A stretch of 64,000 nucleotides of DNA from Diplocarpon mali. Its lineage: Eukaryota; Ascomycota; Leotiomycetes; Helotiales; Drepanopezizaceae. Below are positions 45,790 to 58,341 of the stretch, one piece after another; the stretch's first letter is position 1, and each line of letters begins with the position of its first letter. The stretch spans positions 186,001 to 250,000 of the forward strand of contig JAENRP010000001.1 of the NCBI GenBank assembly GCA_024741835.1. Reading direction: 5' to 3'. The notes below the pieces were generated by a model. It had not been told where the DNA came from. It ran no database searches and saw nothing but the letters and a program-made list of their open reading frames with translations. Both the position numbers and the translations under genes were made by a program.

Positions 45790-47990
45790 GAAAAAAGAAA
45801 AGACTTACATCCCCACGCGAGTAACCGCATAGGTCGCTTGCCAATACGCCACATCCGCGCCTCCATCTCCTTCTCGGAGCGGGAATGACAGCGCCGCGAT
45901 CAGTGCCACATACAGCGCGATTCAGAAACAGACGGCGGGGATCCAGGCCTTGAAAGGTTACAGGAGGTCAGGGCGGACGTGGCAGAGATGGAGGAGGCCG
46001 AGTGAGGTGACGAGGGCGAAGAATTGGGCGGGGTAGCCTTCTACGTTGAGCTTCTGGGAGATAAATGGGGTTTTCTTGAGAGAAGCGGGAGAACATAGGG
46101 GTATCGAGGACTCATGATGAAGTTGTAGACTGAGCCGCTGGGTGGGAGGGCGATTACTAGTAGGAAGGGGACCGTGGAGTTTTTAGTTTTGGTGTAGGTG
46201 TAGGTGATGGTACTGGTATTGTTGTTGGTGTTTGGAATGGTGCGAGGTAGTGCAAGGAGAAAGAGAAAGGGAGAAAAGACTTGCTGTGGTAGATGGCTAA
46301 CCCCACCGTACGGTTTCGTGGATGAGAAGAGCGCGGCGTAGGGGAAGAAACCTTGGCAGGCTACTTCTTGGTATACACGAGCCTGGAGTTGGAGATTGTT
46401 AGTTCTTTCTCTTTCGTTCGCTCATTCTGCTGTTACTAACCGTGAGAGTCGAGTTGAGGAGAGGGAAGGAAAAGAGGGGCAAAAGAGAGGAAAGGAGAGG
46501 GAAGGGAAGGGGGAAACAGACAAGCGTAAATGTCGCCACCATCAAGTTTCCCACCGCAGAAACCGTCAAAGCCAGCGGCAAGATGATCCTCCCAATCTGC
46601 GGGCCAAAAACGCGCTTGAAGAAGAGCGCGGCGATCATTACGCTAGCCTTTACCTTCTCCAGCGGGACGATGGAGAACAGGCAAATTTGATGAGCAGGTA
46701 CAGACTCACGGTCGTGAGCTGCGCAGCGGGTAGCACGCGCTTCATGTACGCACAAGGTCAACAACCTCGTTCAGCAGGTTTTTCACGTTCGCCAGTCAGG
46801 CGTAAGGGTACTAGACCTTGAAAAAGGCCGTCGACAGCGTAACTCAGCTCCAATGCGAGTCTTGGAATAGCCCATCCCACAATATCGTCCTCGATGGGGG
46901 GGCAGAGGAAGAGGGGTCTTTGGTGTGGAATATGGCGACATAGATTCTGGTCATGGCTATTAAAATTACGAGGCCAATCTTAAGCCAGCAAAGCCCGTTT
47001 TGGATTCTCATGCCGGCACGAGGGAAGAGGTCGTGGATGGTGGTGGATGGTGGTGGTGGCTATTAAGAGACCGACGGCCAGGGTCTTATGCATGGTTGGT
47101 GTGAGAGGGGCATCGCATGCGAACAAGGCGTATTCGCCGAAGATGATGCAGTTGCTGGCTATGAAGCCCAGCATAACCTGGAAGTGCTTCATTTAGCTGG
47201 TTCTTTCGATTCAAATGACCATGAGCGTGGGAGGTGGAACGGGGACATTATCCCAAGTCATATTCATACACCTTGGAGCGACATGCGAAAATATTGAAAA
47301 TTGGATTTAGACAAGGAATTGTACGTACGGGCTGCACAGCGACGAATATGCTGGCGAGGGAGCGCAGGTAGCGGTATGTCAGCTCGAGATAAACTTTCTT
47401 ACCTCCTGAACGGGAAGTATACATCCGTATTCGAGTGGCCATGCCGCACCAGGTGATGATGGACCCGAAAATTTATAGCAGGAGGGCGAAGGCGACTGAG
47501 TCGGTGCTTTTGACGATGCTGCCAGGGGTTGCGAAGATGCCGGACTGTTTGTATTAGCAGAGGTGGCGAAGTCTTTGAGCTTTGTTTTGGAGTTGGAGTT
47601 GAAGGGGCCGTGAAAAAAGAAGAGGAAACGCACGCCGATGGTACGAGAGATGACGAGGATATACGCCGACACTGGACGTAAACTGCGGCCCTTCGCTGAC
47701 GTCTCGAGCAAAATATCGCCCTCCACTGCTCGGCTCGACTTTTGCAGCTGCGAGTAAAGGGATGAAGAGGAGGTTCGTGAGAGGAGAGGCTCTTGCTCTT
47801 ACTCTTGTTCTTGCGAAGTCCGAGACAATATTGGAGACATCGCTCCAACAGCTTGATCCATACCGCGGCTCTCACACGCCGGCGAGGCGGTCGGTAATGC
47901 AACGCGATGCAACCTTGGAGTTGCGGCTAAAGTGCAAGCGACCGGTCGCGATGGGGTGTTTTTGCCTTTATATTGTAGAGGGCTGAAAAC
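45790..47990 (-). pseudogene. Decayed second Mup1-like permease
   Basis: Minus-strand fragments follow the same order as the intact permease at 32530-34351. From the N-terminal side: PVSAYILVISRTIGV near 47650; IFATPGSIVKSTDSVAFALL near 47545-47480 then a stop, IFGSIITW, and GGKKVYLELTYRYLRSLASI near 47390-47340; VMLGFIASNCIIFGEYALFA near 47180-47110; FKRVFGPQIGRIILPLALTV near 46620-46560; RVYQEVACQGFFPYAALFSS then TKPYG near 46380-46310; FLLVIALPPSGSVYNFIM near 46170-46110; and KLNVEGYPAQFFALVTSLGL then two in-frame stops, WIPAVCF then IALYVALIAAL, near 46050-45880. One stop replaces a likely Trp (TGA for TGG). Stops, frameshifts and a missing hydrophobic segment between the last blocks mark it as dead, although some gaps could be introns. 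Confidence 0.82.
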
Positions 47991-50900
47991 ATCAGAGTCA
48001 TGTGATTGAACGTCACAAGACTAGCATGAGTCGATTAAGGCATAAAAACGTAGTCTATAGTGTAATTTAGAAACCCAACCAACCTACCTGCCACATAACT
48101 TGGGTCTTGTTCCTAACTCTCCTCTGAGGCTTGCCTAATTGTGGTGCTTCCACCTCTTGTTTTTGGTCTCTAGAAGGACCCTTCTTTTGTTGTTCTTCCC
48201 CCGTTGTGTCTTCAGTATTTTCCCTAGATTTGATTTATTAACACGGCAGTCTGGTCAGAGGTCGTCGAATTAATATCCAGTTCGAGCACCTATGCATCCA
48301 GATACAACACGCCGATTCATAAAGACACAATAGAGGTCAAGTACCGCATCCCAGACCCGCAATGCAGAATAACAGAGTGTGATAGAAACCCAGTACTGAA
48401 AGTAAATATTGCTCACTGCGTTTTACGTAAAAGCACAAGTAAAGTAGCGTAGGTATTGTAAGTACAAAGCTAACTGAATCCACACAACCACACATCACAT
48501 TTCTCATTCAGCCCAGCTCCAACCCAGCTGGCACCCTCTGCACGCGAATTCGAAACCCCAACTCATCGTCTTTCATCGCTCACACGCATGATAATCATCT
48601 CCAAAACTCCCAATCAAGGGCCACTCGCTACGACGTTGGTGCGCAATAGCGGCCCCTGTTTGTAGCCGCTGACCCGCTTCGCCATCGAGCGCGGAATGGC
48701 GTGATCGGGAGTAGCAGGGTGGGCAGGATCTCAATATTTGAGGGAAGAAGAGGAGTTGGAGTGGAGAGGAAAGGATGGAATTTCGATATTGATGTGTAAA
48801 TAGAAGAAGGGAAGGGGGAGAGGAGAGGAGAGGATACTAACATGTGGAGAGGAGGGAGTAGGAGGATGTAGTAGATCACGAAAGCACGTACTCATATCCG
48901 TATAGCCAATTCCAAGCGCATTTTAGGTAGAAAGGGCTCTTGTATTAGGTCCGTGGGTAGAGCTAATAAAGTCGGATTTTCCGAGTTTGCTTTGGCTGTC
49001 TTATTGTTGTCAAGACTGGCAGACTGGAGACGTAAGACCGCATGTTTTTCTTAGCAATATACAGATGCATAGAGGCTAGTAGGTGATCAACGTAAGTTAG
49101 AATAGGAAGGAGGAGAAATCACAAGATAAAACGTAAGGATATAAGAGAATATTTGAGAGAAAGGAGCTTACCAAAATGGACCTCTAATACGTCTCGAGAA
49201 TTATATTAAAAAATGTAAGCGAAATATGGCCCAAGAGTTAGTAAAAGTAACCATTGTCCCTCTTCCATCCTACCTCGTTGTAATTATGATCTAGCAGGAC
49301 TCTACGTCGTTTGCTTCGTCGCCATCGCCGTAGCCAAGTCATCTTTTTCAAGCCCAGCCAGCAAGTGCTAGCCACCGTCCCGACCCGCAGGTATAACCAA
49401 CCAACAAAACTCACAAGCATCACATCCTTCCAGACATCCTTTTCATTCTATTAAATCCATCCTAGTATAATTCAACTCCGGGGGGGAGAGAAGGACCTCT
49501 GTCCCTCTCCTCCTGCCTCTGCCTCTGGCCTGAATGGAAGAGCCTGCAAGCGAGAGAGAAAGCTGCAAGTAAAAGGGCTGCAAATGCCTTGAAGATACGA
49601 GGAAGCAGAAAGAGTCAGACCCATCTTCCCGTATTAATTGATAGAGGATGGTATCTGAGCCCAGATCCGAATCCTGGACTGGCGCAGCTGGTGGGCGAGA
49701 TGAGATGAAATGCTGACTGTAGGTATTGAGTATAATCGGGGAGACCACTTTGTTCTCCTACGACTGTTTATTCTCCCTTGATTTCTTGCTGGATGATCTA
49801 TACGCCCCAGGTGGTTTGTCAAGCAGAAGGGTGAGGAGGGTGGTGGGAGGCGAGGTGAGCTTGGCCCCAAGACGGGAATACCGCATAGCGTTTAGTTTGG
49901 TATTATATCCCGTCTCGTCTCTGCTCGTCTCTTTTCTATCACACCTTTACAATCGAGAGAGAGAGCAGACGCAATTATACAAGTATATCCGACCATTGAA
50001 TCAAATCCAGGACGAGTAAACCATACCCAAGCCGGTCAGTATATTAGAAAAACATTTCAAAAGGTACGTACTACTCCGCACCACTACCCGTAGAACGTGG
50101 CCAGCCTACTCAGATCGAGTAACCGTGGAGTCTCTGTATAGAACGGAGGACAGCGTAGTCCGGTACAGGAAAGAAGAGCGGGAGTGTGGTGGACTCGCTG
50201 CATGGCACATCATCCTGGGGAGTGATTACTAAGGGCTTTGCTACGACGGGGTCCAATGGGGCTATGATGGGGAGGTTGTGGGACTTGTAGTATTTCAAGG
50301 TATTTGAGTACACTAGGATACGAGAATTAAGAAGCAGAAATTTTGCTGAAAGTTAAGACTCTTATAAAAAGAAGATAAGTAGATGCAAGGCATAGAATCA
50401 CAAAAGGATACTATTGTTGTTGAATCAGCACGTAGATAGGCTAGAAATTAGGTAGTTGAGTAATCAAGTATATGGTCAGTAAACCAACACTTACGTGTTT
50501 TGTGCTATATTTGACTGTTACCAGCGATTTCTCGCTTACGAACGGTCCTTCGTGTGACATTCGGGGTTTCCTCTCTTCTGCTCTACACAAAAGCCATAAG
50601 TCAACTTTCAGGAGCCGCAGCCCGAACCTCCAAATCTTCAAGACTTTAGTTGTAAGTTCAAGTTAAATCAACTCAAAACCACCGCGAAGGTTCTACCTAC
50701 TCCAACACTCCCACACACCTTAGCTCAATAATTGGTCCGGCCGAAAAACTCCTCGCTTTTGGGTTCTTCGACCATAACATAAGGTGAATTGGAATTTTCT
50801 AAAAGTACCTATATCCTTACTTGTGGCTCTGAAGTTCTCGGCAAGGGCTACCCGGTATTTTGAAGGTAGGGCTTGCAGCTAGGTACTTGAATTATCACGG

Positions 50901-52098
50901 GGCAGCGACCGCACCTACAGCAGAATGACTACAGCAAGTAGCTACATGCTAAAAGCTAATCTGTTTTACTTTATTTTCTATAAAAGTAGCAGTTTAGAGG
51001 TCAGAGTTTAAGGATTTGCGTTGTTTAAGTCGAGGCTAGGATTTCAAGAGTGGGTTTACTTTTGATATATAAGCAAGTGCATTTATAATTAGAACCACGT
51101 GTTTTACGAAAGAGCAAGTCGTGACATTTAAGTGCATATCACATATCTGTATCTAGCTTACCGGAACTAAATCAAATTTCCGCGCCAAATACTGGACGGT
51201 CAGCGCCTTTGCTCCCATCTACCTACCTGGAGTATCCGCAAACGCACTCCGAATCCGAATTGTACATCTCTCGAGCTCTACCCATCGCAAAAATCCCCAA
51301 GTTAATCTGTTCTAGTCTAATTTATCAGCTCGAGCAGAAAAAGCGTCTTCCACTCATCTTCTTTCTACCCCTCCCTCCCCCTTCCGGGATCCCTAGGAGG
51401 GAAAAGCAAGAAAAAAGGCAAGAAAGCAAGACATGCCGTATAGATCCCCTATCATACCTATCTCTATTCCTGCACGTACGTATTCACGCTACCTGAAGTG
51501 TTTCCTCTCTCGTAAACGGCCCCACCCGCCACCACAAGGACAGACTCGCTTAGTAAAGGGGCAGAAGCGAATCCCAAGCGCGAGGGAGGGTGGGAAAAAT
51601 CCTTCCCTTGGAGTGAATTGCACTATATTATATCGCATCGCGTCACTTTGTTAACAGGCCCTCTACTCGGGCAAGAACATTAATAGCGCAAGGAGTATCC
51701 GTGCCGGAATCGCACCGTACATTTGGTTGCGGATGTAAAAGACGAGACCAGACCCGGAAATAGACGCTGCACCTTGGTACTCCAGATCCTGAGTATCCGC
51801 AATCCCAATTTCAAGCTCAGTATCAAGCTCTGAGTCGCACGGCATACACCGTACGATCCTAGCTCTATCTCTCTCTTCACCCAGTCTCAGTCTACCCTCT
51901 CTGATCCACATCCTGTCTTCCTACCTGCACCCACCCCGGGCTCCGACTGTCGGGGAGATCCTTGGCGCTTTTTGTTATTTTATATCAAAATTTTGCCTAC
52001 CTGGGTACAAAAGGGAGAGACGTGCCGCGATCTCGAGTTCAATCTCAGCCCCAAGGCGAGAAACTGAAACGAACGAGAGAAGGCAGGAAGCGAGAGAC
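47991..52098. other. Gene-poor region
   Basis: Four kilobases without a gene I can support. Many short frames are low-complexity. Purine-rich tracts (48790-48840), GA runs (49959-49968) and AT-rich stretches (50930-51160) are present. The right end, with GAACGAGAG/GAAGCGAGAG tracts, looks like the 5' leader of the gene or genes that follow. Confidence 0.5.
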
Positions 52099-53042
52099 AT
52101 GACGGTGACGACGGCTCTACCGTACCAGCTCCAGCACGGAATTCGCATGCCTAGGCTGTCTTCCGCGCAGGTGTGTGCTGGAAGTGGGCAATATTCGTGC
52201 CGAAATCGAACTCGAAATCAGGGCTTAGATATGCATCTGGAACCGGACCAGCAGCAAAAACGAGAACGAGAACCAGTACAGAGTCCTGCGGCTAGCCGGT
52301 ATCATTTCTCGACTGCAGAACCGATTTTGGAGCAGTTCAACATCTGGGTGGGAAATGTGGATGCGGAGTCTGATCCAGCACGGGCTTTGGCACAGATACA
52401 TACACAGATACAAACACAATCACCACCGCAAGCGCAATCTCAGGGCCTCGACGTACAGGAGCAATCCTGTCCGTTTTTCGAACGCAACACCGCGTTCGCC
52501 AGCCTCGATCTCGATCTCGACATGAGTATTGGCACGCCGAGCGCTGGCTGTCCCGACCCAATCCTTGCGCTCGCAAGTGTTAATACGAATACCGACATCA
52601 GCGCAAACACCAACGCCATGGATCTCGCCCATCACCGACACCGAGACTTTCAGTACCCAGCCGGTGAGTCCCTGCCGCGCGCCGTAGCCGAGTCTAGAGG
52701 ACTGGGGAGAGAAGTCGATGAGGTGGCGGCAAAGAGAGGCGCGATGGATAGGGGCTGGAACGAGAATTCCTTCGCTGCGAGTAATGGAGATCTGGAGCTG
52801 GATGCGTGGAGGCGAGTCGTGGGCTTGGGCGCAAGGGGGCAGAGTGAGGGTACGTGTATCTTTGCTCTCGTTCCCGTCTTTGTTTTGAGTCCCTTTTTTG
52901 TTTACTTCATTACTGTATTGGTGTTAGAGTGTGCTTCACTCACTTGACTGTTTTCCGCTGTCATCTCGTGCTTCAAGCACTGGAGGATGGTCTATTGTTT
53001 CCAAGAGATCAGCCTGTACAGCATCTCGCCTGTCACGTGTAG
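52099..53042 (+). CDS. Possible two-exon protein of unknown function upstream of the bZIP gene
   Basis: A frame from ATG 52099 stays open for 250 codons; a GTACGTG donor at 52850 and a CTTCAAG acceptor at 52977 would join it to ALEDGLLFPRDQPVQHLACH and a stop at 53042 (271 residues). It is rich in Gln, Asp and Asn (LDLDLDMSIGTPSAG, NTNTDISANTNAMD), like a transcription-factor activation region, but I recognise no domain. It may be a separate gene, an alternative 5' part of the bZIP gene, or a long chance frame in a transcribed leader. Confidence 0.35.
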
Positions 53043-54041
53043 ACGCGAACCATGGCTCGAGGCTGGATGTTGTTCCTCGCTTCCTGGGGCTCGAAGGGTC
53101 GTGTCGTGCTGCGTCGCATCATACCAGAACGAGGATGGGAATGAGAATGAGAACAGGAATAACGATGAAGACGAGGATAGAGAGAAGCGGTTCTACATCA
53201 GCACACTTCTCTTCCCACCTCCGTTGCTCACCTCACTGCATCTACATTCGTCTCGCGATACCTCCACACAACCTCCCGTATGTAAACAGCAGCAAGCAGC
53301 AAGCACGACACGCACCTTGTCTTGCCCCAACCTCGCGGAGAACCCCGAAACCTTCAGAAAGGAGAAAACCAGCCCCCTACCAATCGGTCTCTCGCAGAAT
53401 GGCGAATCTCTGCGCGAGATGGCGTGCATGCACGTGACCCAGTCTCACGAACAACCCGTCACCCTTGCTTTCCATGCCATAAGAAGGAGGGATACTGGCG
53501 ATTCTCATTAAGCGATGAGGCGCGGTTTTTACGGAGTCGATTGGGCTGGGTCTCGGAAGAGCGACTTTTGATCTTGTTGATGTTGATTGTTTTGGAGTTT
53601 GTAACGCCAAGGGTTGAGAGATATAAAACAGAGACAGAGAGAGAGATATACTAACACACGAAGCAGCAGCAGCAGCGGCAAAATTTGCAGCAGCTTTGCT
53701 AGAGTTGGAAACCAGACTTGCCTCGACCCCGCTGGAGCATATCTACGTCTCGCCTGTACGTATCCCCTCCCCTCGAAGTCGCCAGTCCTCCAGATTATGA
53801 GAGACTTCTCTCTCACGGACCTCCAAACTCGCTCTCACTCTCACTCTCAATCTAAATCTCACTTTCAGCTCTCGACTATCAGTCCAATTCCAGATCCTGA
53901 CCCCGCACGAAAGAGACATCTAACACCTCCCAGTGGAACGCAGCAGCCGGCCCTCATAAACAAAGAACCTCACACATCTCCCTCCAGCACCAACGCCAAC
54001 GCCAGCGCCGGCATCCATTCAGCCAGAAACCCTCAGCAGCA
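53043..54041. other. Likely long 5' leader of the bZIP gene
   Basis: Open frames overlap in different phases and end within or across the bZIP start, including one from ATG 53797 (rich in Ser, Pro, Thr and His) that overlaps the bZIP frame until 54402. This fits a leader with upstream open frames, or introns I cannot place. A short CAG run lies at 53664-53675. Confidence 0.4.
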
Positions 54042-54693
54042 ATGGACTCCTCCAGCGCAGAGCAGCACGAGTACTACCCCCCGCCCCCACAGCAGGCCTA
54101 CTACTCGACATCCACCACCCACCTGTCAGACCACCCTACGTTGCACACACCACAGCATTCACAACCACAACCGCAACACCTTGGTCCGCAACAAGACTTC
54201 GCCCCCGTCTACTCCCCGCAGTCCGAGTACGACGCCGAGGCCGACCTCAAACGGCTGCGCAACACGGCCGCCAGCGCGCGCTTCCGCGCCAAGAAGAAGC
54301 AGCGCGAGCAGACGCTCGAGATGCAGGCGCGCGAGAAGAAGACGGCGCTCGAGAAGCTGGAGGCTCGCATCCAGGAGCTGGAGAGGGAGAATCGGTTCCT
54401 GAAGGGCTTGATTATGGGGCCTAGAGAGGAGGAGCTGAAGGTTTGTTTTTTCTGGCCCTCCCTCCCCGTATCTTTCTCCGCTCGCTTCGTTTTCTTTTCC
54501 CGTCTCTCTCATCGCCCTTCATATCTGCCGGAGAAGGGAGGGAAAGAAGAACAAGATAAGAAGAAGAAATAAATAAAAGCACATACAAGCTGACGAATCC
54601 ATCCCCAAACAGGAATTAAAAAAACAGCGCGATGAAGCCATTGCAGACGACAGGAAAGGAATCGAGCACAAGGATGGCGTGGGCACGGACTAG
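54042..54693 (+). CDS. bZIP transcription factor (Cys-3/MetR/Gcn4 sort)
   Basis: Exon 1 54042-54440 and exon 2 54613-54693 give 159 residues. The N-terminus is Tyr/Pro/Gln/His-rich (EYYPPPPQQAYYS), followed by the basic region RLRNTAASARFRAKKKQRE with the N-x2-A-A-x-x-R core and a leucine zipper of about four heptads (LEMQAREKKTALEKLEARIQ then ELERENRFLKGLI). The NTAASARFRxKKKQRE form is the one in ascomycete sulfur (Cys-3/MetR) and Gcn4-like regulators. It is short for a whole regulator, so the N-terminal activation part may lie upstream (see the possible gene at 52099-53042). The target is inferred only. Confidence 0.82.
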
Positions 54694-55333
54694 GTTTTAT
54701 GAGCTCTGGGTTGCAAATGAGAGGAGAAGAGCAGCGCAGGGAGGGTCGCGGATATACAAGCAGATAAGAGTTTCTACTTGGACGAGCGGACGAGAAGAGA
54801 AAGAGAGAGCACTCGCTAGCGTTTGGAGAGGGCGCAGTGATTCAAGTTCGCAATGTCGCAACTTCGCAATTTCGATTTTTTCCCCCTTGCCTTCTCGTGG
54901 ACAGCTGAGGATGGGAGGAGAGGAATCAGAAGTACGACAAGCAGAACGGAAAAACGAGCAACGGTAACGACAGTGTGAGCGCAACACGTATGACGCACAA
55001 GAGTAAAGAGATAGGTAGCGGTAGAGAAATAATGAGAAGCCTGCTCTTCCCCGGAAGATGATGGTATGGAAATGAGCCAGAACCGAACGAAGCATGCAAG
55101 CTCCAAGCCCCAGGTCCATATTTTGCCTTGTGAAACTCTTTTACTGTCCCATCTCATCCAGCCCAGCCCAGCTCGAGAATATAAGCATTCAAAATCGAAC
55201 TCCCAATTCCGAACTCGGGCTCATTATGCACGCCTATGCAGCCCAAAAGCAAGAAAAGCAAACCCTGCTTGCCATGGCCAGAATCCCATCACAGAACAGG
55301 CCCCAAAGAGCCCCTATATCCCGAGAACAACAC
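54694..55333. other. Intergenic between convergent genes
   Basis: 3' flanks of the bZIP and C2H2 genes; GAAGAG-rich, no further gene seen. Confidence 0.5.
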
Positions 55334-58300
55334 CTACATCTTCTCCATAAACCCCTCTAATATCCTCCCAAACATACTAGACATTCTCCAGCACCCCATA
55401 CGTCGCAGAGCCAGGCTCGCCTTTCGTACTTGTTCGATGTACTGCTTCTTGCCCTCTGGCCTGCCCTCTGGCCTGCCACCGGACCTCCCTCCCTCCTTTC
55501 CCGCCTTCCGCGTCTGTTCTCCCCCGCCACGACTCAGCTTTGCAAAAGCCCAACACACCATCCCCCCCGTAAAGAGACATACCGCAACCTCGTAACTCGC
55601 GTCTGCTGCGACGCCAGAGTCGATGCATTGATAGCACAGCTGCAGCATGGCACCCACGTGACCCATCGTGCCTTCGGCAATCGTACTGTTAGCCCAGAAC
55701 TTCAGGTTCTCCTCTGCAAAATAGCCGTCGTTCCTGTTCACACTGCGTCCGGCCAAGAGATGCATATCGCTCAGACTCACGTCAAGACTCACGTAGCCTA
55801 GGTGGTGGAGGAGCAAGGCTGCGGTACTGCTAGCGGGATTCTTGTAGCATTCGGCGAATGAATCTAGGCCGTCGATCAGCCACTTTCGACGTTCGCGCAG
55901 CCCATCGCCCATGTCGTGGGCGGAGTTACCGAATGTACCCATCAAGCCTGTCGGGTTGAGCATGCTGGTTGCTTGTCGCCATTCGAAGATGTGGGTGTGC
56001 AGGGCGTAGATGAGGACGATTTTCCCAAACTCCCCGGCGCGGACTATGGGCGGGGCGGGCCTGATCCATTTTCGCAAGAGGCAGCTGTTAAGGGCGTGTA
56101 GGTAATATCTAGATGCGTTAGCTTTTTATCAAAAGGATACCTAGCAGCGATGAAGGGGGCTTACGTGGGAGGGGGCATATCCGGAGGCCCAACGAGCATT
56201 TTCCACGTCGCCGAGTTGTGCGCTTCCCAGAGGTCTTCGGAACAAGGGAATACGCAGTTTGTGGTCTCGGCTTTGCTGACATATGGTTGGTTGTTGAACA
56301 GAGCTGGGTATTGGCAGTCGTAGATCTGTTTACATTCCAATTAGCTAGGCTGACTTTGAAGGGTGAAATTGACGACTCACGTAGATTGACAGACCCAGCC
56401 GCTTCCGCTTCTCTGTCTCGATCCAAGAAAACCACACTGCTTCTATCTGGGTCCTGCCTGGTCGTTGATAGGGCTCAATGTCGATGCTCGCTACGGGCCG
56501 GTTATCGAGAAGACGAGATCGACGCGCAGCTGTGACAAGGATACCGCGGCCGCCTTCAGCGAACTCATAAGCGTGCTTGCTGCCGCTCCATGTACCGGCA
56601 AGGCAGAGGAGGAAATAGGTGAGGATATTTTCGATACTCCGCAGCTACATCGATTAGCACGAGCGATCTTCGGAAGCAGATACATACCCATGTTTTTTCA
56701 ATCTCTTGTTTGCGTATACAGGCGATCCGGAGATGTTCGTGAAATAAGCGAGAGAAACGACCTCGGTCGATTTTCGAATGGCTAGAGCCGAGGAACATCA
56801 TTGCAACGAGCAGCAAAGGGGGAGAGCTGTATATATCGAAGGTCGGCAAATGTAAGACGGGGAACCGGGGTTGAATATAGCGAACATAGAGACGCAGGAA
56901 GTAATCCAGTGCCTCGGTCGGCGGGAACATAGTTTCTGGACGGGAGACCTCATTTTGGAGGTTACTCTCCTTGAGTATATCTAGTAGCGTATTCCGTAGC
57001 TGATCAGTAACATTCTGCATTGGACGTATTGTATTTGAAGCCAATCCACTGGCCCTAGCCTCAACTATAACAGACTGCCATGAGATCTGCCGTTCTTGGA
57101 TAGGAAAGGTTCTAGGACAATGGTCGGGCTCGGCAGCCTTCTCGACCTGATCAGGCCATTCACTTGAATCTTCGTCCTCTCCCTCCGCATCTTCGGCCTC
57201 GGTAGCCGGTGGCTGAGGCTCAAACTGCTGCTCCGGCTGGTACCGATACTGATCTGCATAATCATCAAACACATTCAACATATCCTGATCAAGTAGATAA
57301 GTCGGCGAGCTCTCTGACGGCAGGTAATCCAGCGTCCACGACATGTCGGCGTCGTAAGACCCCATGTACATGCTCGTGTTCTCTCCAAATTGCATGAAGC
57401 CATCCCACGACGACGGATTCACATTCTCAGCGGGCGTGAACGAGAAGTTTGCATGCGGTGCGAGGGCAGCTTGCATAAGACTAGTCAGCCCCTGGGCCTT
57501 TGCTTGCTCCAGCACTGGTATCGAGGCTGGTCCCGGTTGCAAAGGATGTTTACAACCCTCGCGGTGCGGGAGGATACCGGTTCCTTGCTGATGGACGCCG
57601 ATGCCCTGTGACGGCGACGGCGTCTGCTGGTCCATGGCCGCCGGGGATAAACTCGCAAAAGAGGCTGACCACGAGCTATCTTGGAACGCTGGACTGCTGT
57701 CGAGTCGCTGGTCGGGCGACGACGAGGCGAACTCGGGTTTCGGCACGTGGGAGGAGTCTGGCTGGGGGCCGTGAATCCTTCGATGGCGGTTGAGGAGGTC
57801 ACTACGCGTAAAGCGCTTCTTGCAGACAACGCAGGGGAATTTGCCAATGTCCTCGTCTGCGTGTTATTGTTAGCAGTGTTGCGTGGCATGACTTTCTGTT
57901 TCATCCAATCTGTCACACTCTCGCGTGCTTTCTCTCCAGAATTCATTCGGATGCTTCTCACTTCCCGCACCCCCTTTTTCATGAAATATGCTTTTGTCTT
58001 TCATAAGACCCCTACTCACCCTCAGTTCCCCTTCTTCCCTTCCGACTCTCTCAAGATTATCTGCCCGCCTGCGCAGAACAGAACCGAAAGGAGGAGCCCA
58101 TCTCAGTACAATCTGCAAGAACCGAAAAGAAAAACCTAAACTTACGATTCGCTTGATGCCTCGTCAGATTCTCAATGCGAGTGAAAGTCTTCGGGCACTT
58201 CGGGCACTGAAACCTGCTTCCGCTTCCATTTCCATTTCCATTTCCATTTCCATTTTTATTCCGATTTCCAATCCCGCCCACCGGCTTGGGCTTGGGTTCT

Positions 58301-58341
58301 GGGGGCGGTTTCGAGTTGACCGTCGACTCGACCTCTTCCAT
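55334..58341 (-). CDS. C2H2 zinc-finger transcription factor with fungal-specific domain
   Basis: Five in-phase exons: 58341-58146, 57856-56688, 56644-56381, 56325-56165 and 56108-55334, giving 854 residues. Two C2H2 fingers at the N-terminus, CPKCPKTFTRIENLTRH (from Cys 46) and CVVCKKRFTRSDLLNRHRRI (from Cys 74), are split by the first intron. A disordered Pro/Gln/Ser region follows, then an acidic stretch (EAEDAEGEDEDSSEW). The fungal-specific transcription factor domain (PF04082-like) starts near LDYFLRLYVRYIQPRFPVLH and runs through LAGTWSGSKHAYEFAEGGRG and WIETEKRKRLGLSIYDCQYP, to EDLWEAHNSATWKMLVG. The C-terminal half is helical. This class regulates carbon, lipid and metabolic genes; the target is unknown. 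Asn-Gly repeats (residues 30-39) arise from a hexamer tandem repeat in the DNA at about 58217-58254. Confidence 0.88.
58217..58254. repeat. Hexanucleotide repeat (TCCATT)n inside a coding exon
   Basis: About six TCCATT-type units on the plus strand encode a Gly-Asn run in the C2H2 factor just before its first finger. Length polymorphism between strains would be expected. Confidence 0.85.

Noticed and set aside
54403..54572. Continuation of the bZIP frame past 54440 into a Phe/Ser/Arg-rich tail
   Set aside because: A donor after GAGCTGAAG and the acceptor at 54612 continue the helical zipper end (ELKKQRDEAIADD) far better than read-through.
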